A model generated the notes under the pieces. It saw only the letters and a program-made list of their open reading frames with translations, was not told the DNA's origin and made no database searches. 64,000 bases of DNA from Cognatitamlana onchidii (GTDB lineage: Bacteria; Bacteroidota; Bacteroidia; Flavobacteriales; Flavobacteriaceae). Position 1 is the stretch's first letter; every line of letters begins with the position of its first letter. Shown here one piece after another: positions 39,701-47,189 of the stretch. The DNA lies in the NCBI RefSeq assembly GCF_004804355.1, contig NZ_SRWZ01000001.1, positions 434,001-498,000 of the forward strand. Reading direction: 5' to 3'. Position numbers and translations under genes: made by a program.

Positions 39701-40327
39701 AACAAAAAAATTGAACCAACAAAATTAGAGCAAGTACAAGTAGAAGCCAGGACAGGTTATTATAAAACATCTTGGTCTCCAGCAGAGATTAATGCAGATA
39801 TGGCTAATGTGAAACTCAGCAAAAAGACACCAGGCATAGCATGGGGAAGCCTCTATTGGCAATATTTTGAAGACCTAGACAAAATAACATCTTCAGAAAC
39901 ACCCCTAAGTCTTAAAAAGAAATTATTTCTCAAAAAGAATACCGATTTAGGAGAAGAGCTAAAAGAAATAACACCTCAAACACAACTGCAAGTGGGAGAC
40001 CTTGTAACCGTTAGAATTGAACTAAAAAGTGATAGAACTATGGAGTTTCTGCATATGAAAGATATGCGTGCCTCCGGATTAGAGCCAGTAAACGTATTAA
40101 GTAGCTATAAATGGCAGGATGGACTTGGCTATTATGAAAGCACCAAGGATGCCAGTACTAATTTCTTTTTTAATTATTTACCAAAGGGCGTTTATATATT
40201 TGAATATGATTTACGTGTAAATAACTCTGGTGACATGAGTAATGGAATTACTAGTATACAAAGCATGTATGCCCCCGAATATTCAAGTCATAGCGAAGGT
40301 TCAAGAATACATATTGAAACCAAATAA
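33776..40327 (+). CDS. alpha-2-macroglobulin with inserted SusC-type regulatory and TonB plug domains
   Basis: A 2183-residue protein with a signal peptide (FFFTLFSHLSLAQA). The N-terminal 570 residues are helical and MG-like; an MG2-type domain starts near 582 (FLFTDRSIYRPGQTVYFKAI), with further MG domains to about 1190. Residues 1196-1275 are a carboxypeptidase-regulatory domain (ISGTIYDESGLPLPGVNIMV), then a TonB-box-like SLEEVVVVGYGTQKK and a compact plug ending GVVIITTKSG near 1392. The A2M domain resumes (TAFFYPNL, TPEALTKWKLQLLAHT), and the thioester is intact: CNEQ at 1633-1636. Such proteins trap proteases. Length exceeds relatives without the insert by about 200 residues. The plug may link it to the Ton or outer membrane (inference). 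Confidence 0.88.
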   Translation: MKHLLTIFFFTLFSHLSLAQADAYATLWKQVEHHELEGLITSALEDVERIEIKAKAEDNHSQIIKVLLYKSKFALVLEEDAQLKIIDSIKTQITESAFPSKNILESILANLYWQYFKNNRWQFYNRTQVKNVKDNADFRTWDLQSLFDAIHVHYQNSLKNGLMLQQEKLETYEALLNEQKDSKIFRPTLFDFLSHAALDFYKTSETHITKPSYKFEIDNDEYMADAERFSTLNITSKDTTSLQLNALKIYKSLVRFHLKNKKPLALTDVNLERLKFVHNHATFSNKKDIFIDALKQERASINDTEAASLYDFEIASTHFNQSKTYHPKNNQEHRWKAKEAIDLCNAVISKSPDGFASKNCKILKAQIERPSLTITTEKFLPTQKHARLLVQFKNIDSIQFIAYKLSDSQYKKYKKSYRAEDQKALFKKLNISKSWITSLRNEGDYQIHNTEILIPKLSNGRYLIVAYQNKSQDYFAISDIQVTNIALAETETLKHKIFQVINRNNGKPLSESKIGFSYYSQKLGQKVSQDLRPNELGEIKIEKDDSWYNDVKLKVVTGSDTAYFGDYYINKKYPNSKKRIDYKAFLFTDRSIYRPGQTVYFKAIALKSKNGKSEVIPNKLFYLDVYDVNDDDVISLELKTNDFGSISGEFVLPSSGLNGEYYINLYADSNAIDIDTDYRFSVEEYKRPKFEASFSPIKDTFKVNDSITISGNAKAYAGSQVTNAKVVYRIHRKVQYPEWYYWYRPWFQSEPQEISFGETKTNNSGQFELTFKAIPDTSIDPTTLPIFNYEVIADITDLNGETRRAKSTVKVGYHALMAKMTLDNIIDKSTKNYEITVSTKNLNDEFVPAKGSIKIYKLKAPNTVLRERPWPAPDYQEFSEEAFKNLFPHDPYNTEDQVKYWEKGALILHKRFDTNLSKTVKLGKLKKWPSGQYIAILESKDKFGQLVKDEIKTTFYSQKDELPADNQILTLTTDKSFYQVGDTAYVTLGSAAKFLNVTLSIEKNHNTVNTQVIQLNANKKVIAIPVTAKDMNGFALQYSYAFFNSYKSGTRIIPVEGPKTNLDIETITFRDKLQPGNDETWQFNIKGPHNEKVSAELLASMYDLSLDQFKPHKWAFSPTYNLSYTSHNKRSAYSSFGTRNFRGHSNYQRFSYPQRSYDEFNWFGFSLVNNIRVNDLYLIQIRNKRSAAFHKNIAKGFISGTIYDESGLPLPGVNIMVKGSTIGTSTDFDGNFAIKAKKDDEIEISYLGFKNQAIKVNSNHLNITLKEDSASLEEVVVVGYGTQKKSAITGSVSTVRSEYITADASLNALAGKVSGIELSQVSGAPENIKIKGSGTSSKSNPLFIVDGKIVEGELDLDSSDIESIDVLKDASATAIYGTKGANGVVIITTKSGLNAFTQMPVRKNLQETAFFYPNLKTDASSTISFSFTTPEALTKWKLQLLAHTKTLESAIKTLNAVTQKELMVIPNTPRFLREGDNIRISTKIANLTDTNMNGSVILLLTDAISGDNIDTKLGNVINNKRFDLSPNGNTQVSWSLSIPKGIQAIQYKIIAKTENFSDGEQNVLPVLSNRTLVTETLPMWVRSNETRSFTLDKLKTNNSKTLKHHKLTLEITSNPAWYAIQALPYLMEYPYQCNEQTFSRYYANAFASHIANSNPRIKEVFNQWRSNKTLISKLEKNPELKSILIQETPWIRDAQSETEQKKRIALLFDLNKMNQELLASKNKLKSNQLSSGGWSWFNGGKTNRYITQHIVIGFGHLKHLGINTGNYSNMLDKAIRYLDAQFIKEYNDLKTNHSNADLNKDHLSHYQIHYLYMRSFFPDIKKSKELEGIIAYYQTQIKKFWLKQSLYSKGMMALIANRNKDIQTSSKILKSLLETSITSKELGMYWKSNSNSWYWYQAPVETQALLVEAFSEAGKHIMSDARLEETTDNLKIWLLKNKQTNQWKTTKATTEAIYAMLLQGADWLSVTEMVEVSVANKKIEPTKLEQVQVEARTGYYKTSWSPAEINADMANVKLSKKTPGIAWGSLYWQYFEDLDKITSSETPLSLKKKLFLKKNTDLGEELKEITPQTQLQVGDLVTVRIELKSDRTMEFLHMKDMRASGLEPVNVLSSYKWQDGLGYYESTKDASTNFFFNYLPKGVYIFEYDLRVNNSGDMSNGITSIQSMYAPEYSSHSEGSRIHIETK

Positions 40328-40365
40328 ACAATACCTAAATTTGCCTATGCTTAATTTAAGAAGTT

Positions 40366-40854
40366 ATGCTAAAAAAACACCCATTAAAACTTAAACCATT
40401 AAAATTAGCATTTGTACTGTTGCTAATCTTTTCATGTGGTGGGACTAAGCAAGCAGCCCCTCTTAAAACTGAAACTATAAAGTCTCCAAAAATTATTTTT
40501 TTAACATATAGCATTTCTAAAGAGGATGATGGCAAAAAAATGGTTGAACTATTACAACAGAAAATAGTTGAAGGTAAAATAAAAACCTCTGAATCTATGG
40601 AAAATGGAAAACCCGGAGACTTAGTTTGCAAGCAGCTTAATAGCAAATCAGAAGTTTTAGCCACCACGCTTATAAAAGACCCGTTGAACAAAACAGTTGA
40701 GTTCTCGACAGAATCTATGGAGTTTCAAACTAAGTCCTTTAGCATTGAAAAAACGATGTTTACTCTAAGGATGCAGCTACATCATCATGCTAATAATATA
40801 ACAATTAGTACTTTTGCTGATAATAAGCTCCTTAACAAAGCCAAAATAGATTAG
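40366..40854 (+). CDS. small lipoprotein of unknown function
   Basis: A 162-residue protein with a lipobox (LLIFSC, cysteine near residue 24) and no recognised domain. The mature part has a basic, mixed helix-strand character, including SKEDDGKKMVELLQQK. It lies 38 bases after the macroglobulin gene and 1 base before the M64 peptidase, so the three are probably one operon. It may be a partner or anchor for one of them (inference). Confidence 0.65.
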   Translation: MLKKHPLKLKPLKLAFVLLLIFSCGGTKQAAPLKTETIKSPKIIFLTYSISKEDDGKKMVELLQQKIVEGKIKTSESMENGKPGDLVCKQLNSKSEVLATTLIKDPLNKTVEFSTESMEFQTKSFSIEKTMFTLRMQLHHHANNITISTFADNKLLNKAKID

Positions 40855-40855
40855 A

Positions 40856-42268
40856 ATGAAACCAATCTTATGCATTTTGCTACTTCTAAGCAACTACTTA
40901 TATCCACAGACTTTTGATGTTGAACCCATTAAGATTTCAGGAGATAGTGATAAGCGTATAAACTTGGTGTTTTTAAGTGATGGCTACCAGACAACTGAAT
41001 TAGATGATTTTTTGACGGATGCCACTAACTTTACTTCGACCATATTTAATTCTAGTCCACTTAAAGAGTACGAACCTTATTTTAATGTATATGCCATAAA
41101 GGTACCCTCCAATGAAAGTGGTGCCGACCACCCCGCTACCGCCACAGACATCGATGAAAATGGTGCTACTCCTGAGATTTTTGACACATATTTTGATTCA
41201 ACTTTTGATGCTTATGGCATACATAGGCTTCTATTTTATGGCGTTGATGGTATAACGGCAGGAGGCGCAGAAGCAAAAATCACCTATGTTTTAATGGACA
41301 ATTTTCCCCAGTATGATGCGGGCATCGTGTTGGTTAATACGAATACATATGGTGGTTCTGGAGGAAAATTCGCGATTTCTTACAATGGTTTTTGGGGTGC
41401 AAAAGTGGCTCTGCATGAACTAGGGCATTCTCTATTTAAATTAAAAGATGAATACTACCCTGGAGATATTCGTGCCAGTGAAGCCATTAACATGACTCAA
41501 GAAACAAGTCCAGAGTTGATAAAATGGAAAAATTGGCTGAATATTGAAGGTGTTGGCATTTATCCTCATGGCAACTCTGGGGTTGCCGCAACTTGGTATA
41601 AGCCACATCAAAATTGTATTATGGAACGTGTTGATAAATCTTTCTGCCCAGTTTGCACCGAAGGGATAATCGAAAAAATACACGATTTGGTGTCTCCAAT
41701 TGATGCTTATTTCCCAATTACGAATGCTATCGACGCGCCAGATTTTCCAATAGATTTTCAGCTGGAACTCATAAAGCCAGAACCAAACACACTAGAAAGT
41801 TCTTGGTCGTTAAATGAAAACCCGTTTGCAAACGGTATAGAAATGGTATCCGTTTCAGAATCCGATTTGGTTATAGGCGAAAACACCCTAATAGCTGTTG
41901 TTCATGATAATTCGCCATTTTTAAAAGTTGACAATCATGATGAAGGGTCACATGTATTCACAGTGGAGTGGATAATTAATTACTCTACCTTAGGCATTGA
42001 AACTATTGAAAGTAAAACCAATGAATATAACATTCAATTATACCCTAATCCTACAAGCTCCATTTTGAATTTGAAATTTGACAGTCAACTTACAAGAGAT
42101 TTATCTGTAAAAATTTCGAGCATAGATGGCAAAGTAGTAAAGACTGTTAATATTAGCACCTTGACTCATACCCCAGTTGACATAAGTTCCCTAAGCGACG
42201 GTATTTACGTTGCCCATTTTTACGCTAATAACAGTTTAGTTTTTAGTAAACGTATTGTCAAAAATTAA
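40856..42268 (+). CDS. M64-family metallopeptidase with T9SS sorting domain
   Basis: A 470-residue secreted zinc peptidase of the IgA-peptidase (M64) family. The zinc motif is HELGHSLFKLKDEY, His187, Glu188 and His191 with Asp198. Signal peptide MKPILCILLLLSNYLYPQ. The C-terminal 75 residues are a type A sorting domain for the type IX secretion system (YPNPTSSILNLKF, DISSLSDGIYVAHF), so the enzyme should reach the cell surface or medium. Its stop abuts the stop of the convergent SDR gene. Confidence 0.88.
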   Translation: MKPILCILLLLSNYLYPQTFDVEPIKISGDSDKRINLVFLSDGYQTTELDDFLTDATNFTSTIFNSSPLKEYEPYFNVYAIKVPSNESGADHPATATDIDENGATPEIFDTYFDSTFDAYGIHRLLFYGVDGITAGGAEAKITYVLMDNFPQYDAGIVLVNTNTYGGSGGKFAISYNGFWGAKVALHELGHSLFKLKDEYYPGDIRASEAINMTQETSPELIKWKNWLNIEGVGIYPHGNSGVAATWYKPHQNCIMERVDKSFCPVCTEGIIEKIHDLVSPIDAYFPITNAIDAPDFPIDFQLELIKPEPNTLESSWSLNENPFANGIEMVSVSESDLVIGENTLIAVVHDNSPFLKVDNHDEGSHVFTVEWIINYSTLGIETIESKTNEYNIQLYPNPTSSILNLKFDSQLTRDLSVKISSIDGKVVKTVNISTLTHTPVDISSLSDGIYVAHFYANNSLVFSKRIVKN

Positions 42269-42982
42269 TTATTTTCTCGGTGGCATAGTAGGTCTTACTT
42301 CTATCTTGCTAGGCAATGTTCTTGGATTCATTTTAATTAAATCGACCACAAGTTCTCCAATATCTTCAATTTGAATTTTCCAGACATCCTCCTCTTTTGG
42401 TGTATTGCCGTTAAAGTAAGTTGAAACAGACCCTGGCATAATCGTACTAACTTTAACACCATACTGTCTTAAATCTAACATTACAGACTGGGTAAACCCT
42501 GTAAGTCCAAATTTACTTGCATTATAAGCGGAACCTTTAGCAAAAAAGTTTGTTCCAGCCAAGCTTGAAATCGTAATAAAATACCCTTTAGAAGCCTTTA
42601 GCGCGTCAACCGTGGCTTTAATAGAATAAAAAACGCCGGTTAAATTGGTGTCAATAGTTTCATTCCATTGATTAATTGATAAATCTTCGATACTTGCAAA
42701 ATGCCCCAAACCAGCATTAGCAACTACGATATTTATGGCACCAAAAGATTTAAGCACCTGTATAACAGCGTTTTGTTGGCTCTTAAAATCTCTAACATCG
42801 GCCATAACACCAATGGCCTTTCCGCTCAACCCCAAAGCATTTAAACTTTGAGCTGCATTTTTTGCGGCCTCTTCACTTCTACTTGTTACGGCAACATGAA
42901 CCCCTTGCATTAACAGCGCTTCGGCTATACCATACCCAATTCCTTTTGATCCTCCTGTTATTAAAGCTACTTGATTTTTCAT
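42269..42982 (-). CDS. SDR-family oxidoreductase (FabG-like)
   Basis: A 237-residue classical short-chain dehydrogenase. The cofactor loop is ITGGSKGIGYGI at 8-19, VVANAGLG is present near 86-93, and the catalytic Ser139/Ser140, Tyr153 and Lys157 fit the SDR pattern (SAYNASKFG). The substrate is not evident. Some members reduce 3-oxoacyl-ACP, others act on sugars or steroids. It is convergent with and touches the M64 gene. Confidence 0.9.
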   Translation of the reverse strand: MKNQVALITGGSKGIGYGIAEALLMQGVHVAVTSRSEEAAKNAAQSLNALGLSGKAIGVMADVRDFKSQQNAVIQVLKSFGAINIVVANAGLGHFASIEDLSINQWNETIDTNLTGVFYSIKATVDALKASKGYFITISSLAGTNFFAKGSAYNASKFGLTGFTQSVMLDLRQYGVKVSTIMPGSVSTYFNGNTPKEEDVWKIQIEDIGELVVDLIKMNPRTLPSKIEVRPTMPPRK

Positions 42983-43067
42983 ATTTTATCTTTTTAGTAA
43001 AGCTACAAAATGATAAAATCTTAGCCGAACAATTTTTGTTAGTAAAACGATAAAATTTAAGACCACA

Positions 43068-43589
43068 TTACTTTTGCTCTGGAGGGTATTTAGACAATAC
43101 TTTATCTACTATGGCTTTAAGCATATTGTCTCTAGCCTCTGGAGATGCATCTGGATTATAGGAAGCTTCGCTTATGGCCTGCCAAAATAGTTGCCTTTTA
43201 CTTTGATTTACAAAATCGATTGTAATTTCCCTGTTTATATTACCTTCTCCCACAGGAATCCCCACTGAAATCCCGCCACCAACATTACCACTAGTTCCTC
43301 CCATGCCAATACCTACTGTGCTCTTGGGTCCTTCTTGGTATGCCCTGCTCTTTATATCAATAAAAAAGTCTGGGGTTTTAGAAATGCCATACCCTTTTTC
43401 AGCCATTTTAGCGTCTAGAGCATCTAGAAGTCTATTAGTATCTAATTCGCTTAAGCCAGTATTCATATCGGCGAAATACTGATAGGTCTTATACGTTGCA
43501 AAGTTTGCTGTCCTATCATAATCATAAGTAACATGTATGGGAGCACAGGATGCAAAAATCAAAAAAGTAAATACAGTTAGTAGGCGCAT
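43068..43589 (-). CDS. DUF4136 lipoprotein
   Basis: A 173-residue lipoprotein with lipobox FASC (cysteine near 15). The mature start APIHVTYDYDRTANFATYKT fits the DUF4136 family, and the glycine-rich VGIGMGGTSGNVGGGISVGI is typical of its middle. The C-terminus DNMLKAIVDKVLSKYPP is conserved. The role is unknown in these families; they are periplasmic-facing envelope proteins. The upstream 143-base gap carries a Flavo-1-like repeat. Confidence 0.82.
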   Translation of the reverse strand: MRLLTVFTFLIFASCAPIHVTYDYDRTANFATYKTYQYFADMNTGLSELDTNRLLDALDAKMAEKGYGISKTPDFFIDIKSRAYQEGPKSTVGIGMGGTSGNVGGGISVGIPVGEGNINREITIDFVNQSKRQLFWQAISEASYNPDASPEARDNMLKAIVDKVLSKYPPEQK

Positions 43590-43650
43590 GGTATTTTTTT
43601 TATGATAAATGTAATCAAAAATTATTCCATTGTTAAAACCATTTACCTAT

Positions 43651-43732
43651 GCGTTAGGGATTGAGGTATTGTTGGAGCTCCTTGCAAAGAGCGACTACCG
43701 AAAGCCCGACCAGACGTAAGGAAGGAAACGCC
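43651..43732 (+). repeat. Flavo-1-like or REP-like structured element
   Basis: An 82-base segment between a DUF4136 gene and obgE. It starts GCGTTAGGGATTGAGG and ends AAACGCC, so GCGTT and AACGC can close a long stem. Inside, GCTC and GAGC pair around CTTGCAAA, and the conserved-looking AAAGCCCGACC follows. It recalls the dispersed GCGTTAGGGATTG...GCCCGACC...AACGCC sequences I know from intergenic regions of Flavobacteriaceae, from memory and without a search. It touches the obgE stop. Whether it is an RNA gene or a repeat cannot be decided here. Confidence 0.5.
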
Positions 43733-44731
43733 CTAATTATTTAGGGTTTTCCATAAGGTATCTTTAAGTTCTGTAATACCTTGTTGTGCCACCGAGGAAA
43801 TAAAATGATAAGGAATGGGTAACTCTTTATCTAGCTCAACTTTTAATTCTGCTTTTAGTTCGTCGTCTAACATATCCGATTTTGAAATGGCTATAATGCG
43901 ATCTTTATCAAGCATTTCTGGATTGTAACGTCTTAGTTCATCTAAAAGAATATCATATTGTTTTTTAATGTTATCTGCATCTGCTGGAATTAAAAACAAC
44001 AAAACCGAATTTCGTTCTATATGACGAAGAAAATAATGCCCAAGCCCTTTACCCTCTGCAGCGCCTTCTATAATACCAGGGATATCGGCCATAACAAAGG
44101 TTTGAAAATCGCGATACTTAACAATGCCCAAATTAGGTTTCAGGGTTGTAAACTCGTAATCGGCAATTTTAGGTTTTGCTGAGGTTACAACAGATAGCAA
44201 CGTAGATTTTCCGGCATTAGGAAAGCCTACTAAGCCAACATCTGCCAAAATTTTAAGTTCCATGGTAACGTATTTCTCTTCCATGGGTAACCCTGGTTGG
44301 GCATAACGTGGTGTCTGGTTAGTAGACGATTTAAAATGCCAATTTCCTAATCCACCCTTGCCGCCTTTGGCAAGAATTTGTTCCTCACCATCCTTTGTTA
44401 TTTCAAAAATAACCGCATTTGTTTCTGTATCTCTTACCACGGTGCCCAAAGGCACATCAATGTAAACATCTTCTCCATCGGCTCCAAAACTCCTACCACT
44501 ACTACCGTGCTCGCCATGTCCAGCGCGTGTATGCTTTTTAAACTTGAGATGAAGTAAAGTCCATAGATTTGCTTTTCCTCTTACAATAACATGACCACCA
44601 CGACCTCCATCACCTCCGTCTGGCCCACCTTTAGTAATATATTTCTCTCGATGTAAATGCGCAGATCCCTTTCCGCCATTACCAGAAGCTACATACATTT
44701 TTACATAATCAACAAAATTCCCTTCGGTCAT
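43733..44731 (-). CDS. obgE: Obg GTPase
   Basis: A 332-residue GTPase in ribosome assembly and stress response. The N-terminal Obg fold (glycine-rich, [20 protein letters not shown]) is followed by the G domain: G1 [11 protein letters not shown]3 [10 protein letters not shown]4 SKSD. The C-terminal OCT domain found in many Obg proteins is absent, as is common in this phylum. A stop inside a short CCCTAATTATTTAGGG palindrome ends the gene. The gap to the kinase gene upstream holds a 7+7 inverted repeat. Confidence 0.95.
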   Translation of the reverse strand: MTEGNFVDYVKMYVASGNGGKGSAHLHREKYITKGGPDGGDGGRGGHVIVRGKANLWTLLHLKFKKHTRAGHGEHGSSGRSFGADGEDVYIDVPLGTVVRDTETNAVIFEITKDGEEQILAKGGKGGLGNWHFKSSTNQTPRYAQPGLPMEEKYVTMELKILADVGLVGFPNAGKSTLLSVVTSAKPKIADYEFTTLKPNLGIVKYRDFQTFVMADIPGIIEGAAEGKGLGHYFLRHIERNSVLLFLIPADADNIKKQYDILLDELRRYNPEMLDKDRIIAISKSDMLDDELKAELKVELDKELPIPYHFISSVAQQGITELKDTLWKTLNN

Positions 44732-44786
44732 AACGGTACTTGAAATTTACGTGTTTAGAGTTTCAAAGTTTAAACTCTTGTAAAGA

Positions 44787-45896
44787 CTATAAATTGTCGA
44801 TTACAGAACTTAAACGTACAGTAATATCCTCAATACTACCTACGCCATCAACACCAAAATACTTGTTCTGGGAAGCGTAATAGTCTTTTAAAATAGCTGT
44901 CTTGCTGTAATACTCTTTAATTCTGTTTCTTATAATTGATTCGTCGGCATCATCGGCTCTGCCACTAGTTTTACCTCTACCTAATAAACGCTCTACTAAA
45001 ATCTCGTCGTCTACTTCAAGAGCAATCATAGCATTAATTTGAGAATCTTTGCTATCCATTAACTTATCTAAAGATTCTGCTTGTGCATTGGTTCTTGGGA
45101 AACCATCAAAAATAAACCCATTAGCATCTGCATTTTTTTCTACTTCAGCATTTAACATATCAATAGTTACTTGGTCTGGTACAAGCTCACCCTTATCCAT
45201 GTATGACTTAGCCAACATCCCTAAAGCAGTTTCATTTTTAATATTATATCTAAAAACATCTCCTGTAGAAATATGCACCAAATTATATTTGGTTTTTAAA
45301 AATTCTGCTTGCGTTCCCTTCCCGGCTCCTGGAGGTCCAAATAGTACTAAGTTTGTCATGTGTTGCGTTTGTTTAATTTGATATACTTCTGGTATATTTC
45401 TTCCTAACCCATCATAGTCTAAACCATAGCCAACAATGAATTTGTTTGGAATTTCAATACCAACATAATGTAATTTGAAATCTTTTTTATAAGCCTCAGG
45501 CTTGTAGAATAATGTAGCTATTTTTAGAGATTTAACATTTTCATTCTTAAAAATTCTATGAACTTCTGCCAATGTGTTTCCCGAGTCAATAATATCTTCT
45601 AAAATTATGACCGTTCTCCCTGTGAGATCTTGGGTTAACCCTATAAGCCTTTGAATATCTTCGGTAGATTTTACCCCTTCATAAGATGCTAATTTAATAA
45701 ATGTAACTTCACAAGGGTTCTTGTATTTTTTAACAAAGTCACTTACCACCATAAAGGACCCATTTAAAATACCAACAAAAACAGGAATTTCATCACCTAC
45801 ATCCTCAGCAATTTCAGTAGCTAAACGCTCCATAGCTTCATCTATTTGCTCTGCAGAAATAAACGGCTTGAAATATTTATCGTGTAGCTTAATCAA
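44787..45896 (-). CDS. hypoxanthine phosphoribosyltransferase-adenylate kinase fusion
   Basis: A 369-residue fusion. Residues 1-179 are a hypoxanthine-type phosphoribosyltransferase with the PRPP loop VIILEDIIDSGNTLAE. From residue 180 (MTNLVLFGPPGAGKGTQ) a complete adenylate kinase follows, with the Walker A GPPGAGKGTQ, NMP-binding FDGFPRTNAQAE and a short lid (GRGKTSGRADDADE). No stop or frame change separates them. Both make or balance purine nucleotides. The start is TTG: an in-frame TAA lies 6 bases upstream, so no ATG can be used. Met180 could also give a free kinase (inference). Confidence 0.9.
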   Translation of the reverse strand: MIKLHDKYFKPFISAEQIDEAMERLATEIAEDVGDEIPVFVGILNGSFMVVSDFVKKYKNPCEVTFIKLASYEGVKSTEDIQRLIGLTQDLTGRTVIILEDIIDSGNTLAEVHRIFKNENVKSLKIATLFYKPEAYKKDFKLHYVGIEIPNKFIVGYGLDYDGLGRNIPEVYQIKQTQHMTNLVLFGPPGAGKGTQAEFLKTKYNLVHISTGDVFRYNIKNETALGMLAKSYMDKGELVPDQVTIDMLNAEVEKNADANGFIFDGFPRTNAQAESLDKLMDSKDSQINAMIALEVDDEILVERLLGRGKTSGRADDADESIIRNRIKEYYSKTAILKDYYASQNKYFGVDGVGSIEDITVRLSSVIDNL

Positions 45897-45916
45897 TGGT
45901 TATAATTTTAAAGATG

Positions 45917-45924
45917 CAAAGATA
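45917..45924 (-). promoter_or_regulatory. TATCTTTG -7 box for the kinase fusion gene
   Basis: On the minus strand a perfect TAnnTTTG box (complement 45917-45924) lies about 20 bases upstream of the TTG start. A clear -33 TTG is not visible. It pairs with the divergent purK promoter to give a shared control region. Confidence 0.5.
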
Positions 45925-45989
45925 ATCAATAGATTAACGAATAACCATTTTTTGATTTATGAATTAGGAACTAATTTAAGATTTAAGTG

Positions 45990-45997
45990 TATTTTTG
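45990..45997 (+). promoter_or_regulatory. TATTTTTG -7 box of purK
   Basis: A perfect TAnnTTTG match 36 bases before the purK ATG. The 93 bases between the divergent starts hold both promoters, placing purine synthesis and purine salvage side by side. No -33 TTG at the usual distance was found. Confidence 0.5.
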
Positions 45998-46033
45998 CCT
46001 ATCCTTATTTCGTTTTAGTAAAAAAGCAAATAC

Positions 46034-47188
46034 ATGAATTATTTTTCTTCAAGTTTTAAACTCGGTATTCTTGGTGGCGGACAACTTGGTAAAATGCTAT
46101 TATATAATACAAGAAAATTTGATATTTATACAACGGTGTTAGATGCCAGTAATGAAGCGCCCAGTAAATTAGCGTGCAACGAATTTCATCTTGGAAATTT
46201 AATGGATTATGATGCCGTCTACAATTTTGGAAAACAAGTAGATATTTTAACAATTGAAATAGAAAATGTGAATGTCGATGCGCTTGAAGCTTTAGAAAAA
46301 GAAGGCGTTAAAGTATATCCTGCTTCCAATACATTAAGAACAATACAAAACAAGGCGACGCAAAAATTATTTTACAAAGACCATAACTTACCCACAGCTC
46401 CCTTTTCAAGATTTGCTTATACTTCTGAAATTGAAGAAGCTATCAAAAATGGTGGCTTAAGCTTACCTTTTGTTTGGAAAAGCGCTCAATTTGGTTATGA
46501 TGGGCAAGGTGTAAAAATTGTAAAGTCCAATAAAGATTTACAGGGCTTGCCAAATGTGGAATGTATTGCTGAAAGTCTTGTACCCTTTAAAAATGAGCTT
46601 GCTGTTATTGTAGCAAGAAGTGCCTCTGGAGAGACCAAAACATATCCAGTAGTTGAAATGGAATTTCACCCAGAAGCTAATCAAGTAGAATATGTTATTT
46701 GTCCAGCAAGAATATCTGATAACGTTGCAAAAAAGGCAATGGATGTGGCTTTGGCCGTTTCAAATGCCTTCCAGCATGTTGGCCTTTTGGCTGTTGAAAT
46801 GTTTCAGACGCAAGATGACCAGATTCTTATTAACGAAGTAGCTCCTAGACCCCATAATTCTGGACACCAAACCATTGAAGCCAGTTACACCTCGCAATTC
46901 GAACAACATGTTAGAGCTATTTTAGATTTACCCTTAGGAAGAACCGATAACAAAGTTGGAGGTGTTATGGTAAATTTAGTTGGTGCCGAAGGTTTTACTG
47001 GAAATGTGGTTTATCAGAACATTGAAAATATAATGAATATGAGTGGTGTAACCCCCCATATTTATGGCAAAAAAGAAACTAGACCTTTCAGGAAAATGGG
47101 ACATGTTACTATTGTTAACGAGAATATAAATGAAGCTAGAAAAATTGCTGAACAAGTAAAGAAAAGTATAAAAGTAATAAGCGAATAA
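46034..47188 (+). CDS. purK: PurK, N5-CAIR synthetase
   Basis: A 384-residue ATP-grasp enzyme that makes N5-carboxyaminoimidazole ribonucleotide from AIR, ATP and bicarbonate in de novo purine synthesis. The Rossmann-like start is KLGILGGGQLGKMLLYNTRK, the carbamoyl-phosphate-type ATP loop includes SAQFGYDGQGVKIV, and INEVAPRPHNSGHQTIEAS is diagnostic. It ends one base before purE, the usual pair. Confidence 0.96.
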   Translation: MNYFSSSFKLGILGGGQLGKMLLYNTRKFDIYTTVLDASNEAPSKLACNEFHLGNLMDYDAVYNFGKQVDILTIEIENVNVDALEALEKEGVKVYPASNTLRTIQNKATQKLFYKDHNLPTAPFSRFAYTSEIEEAIKNGGLSLPFVWKSAQFGYDGQGVKIVKSNKDLQGLPNVECIAESLVPFKNELAVIVARSASGETKTYPVVEMEFHPEANQVEYVICPARISDNVAKKAMDVALAVSNAFQHVGLLAVEMFQTQDDQILINEVAPRPHNSGHQTIEASYTSQFEQHVRAILDLPLGRTDNKVGGVMVNLVGAEGFTGNVVYQNIENIMNMSGVTPHIYGKKETRPFRKMGHVTIVNENINEARKIAEQVKKSIKVISE

Positions 47189-47189
47189 T

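Noticed and set aside
43731-43746. CCCTAATTATTTAGGG at the end of obgE as a terminator
   Set aside because: The stop codon lies in it and there is no T-run on the transcribed strand; it reads better as the end of the coding sequence.
45049-45381. Plus-strand frame across the kinase half of the fusion
   Set aside because: Antisense to the adenylate kinase domain; no motif, no promoter box.
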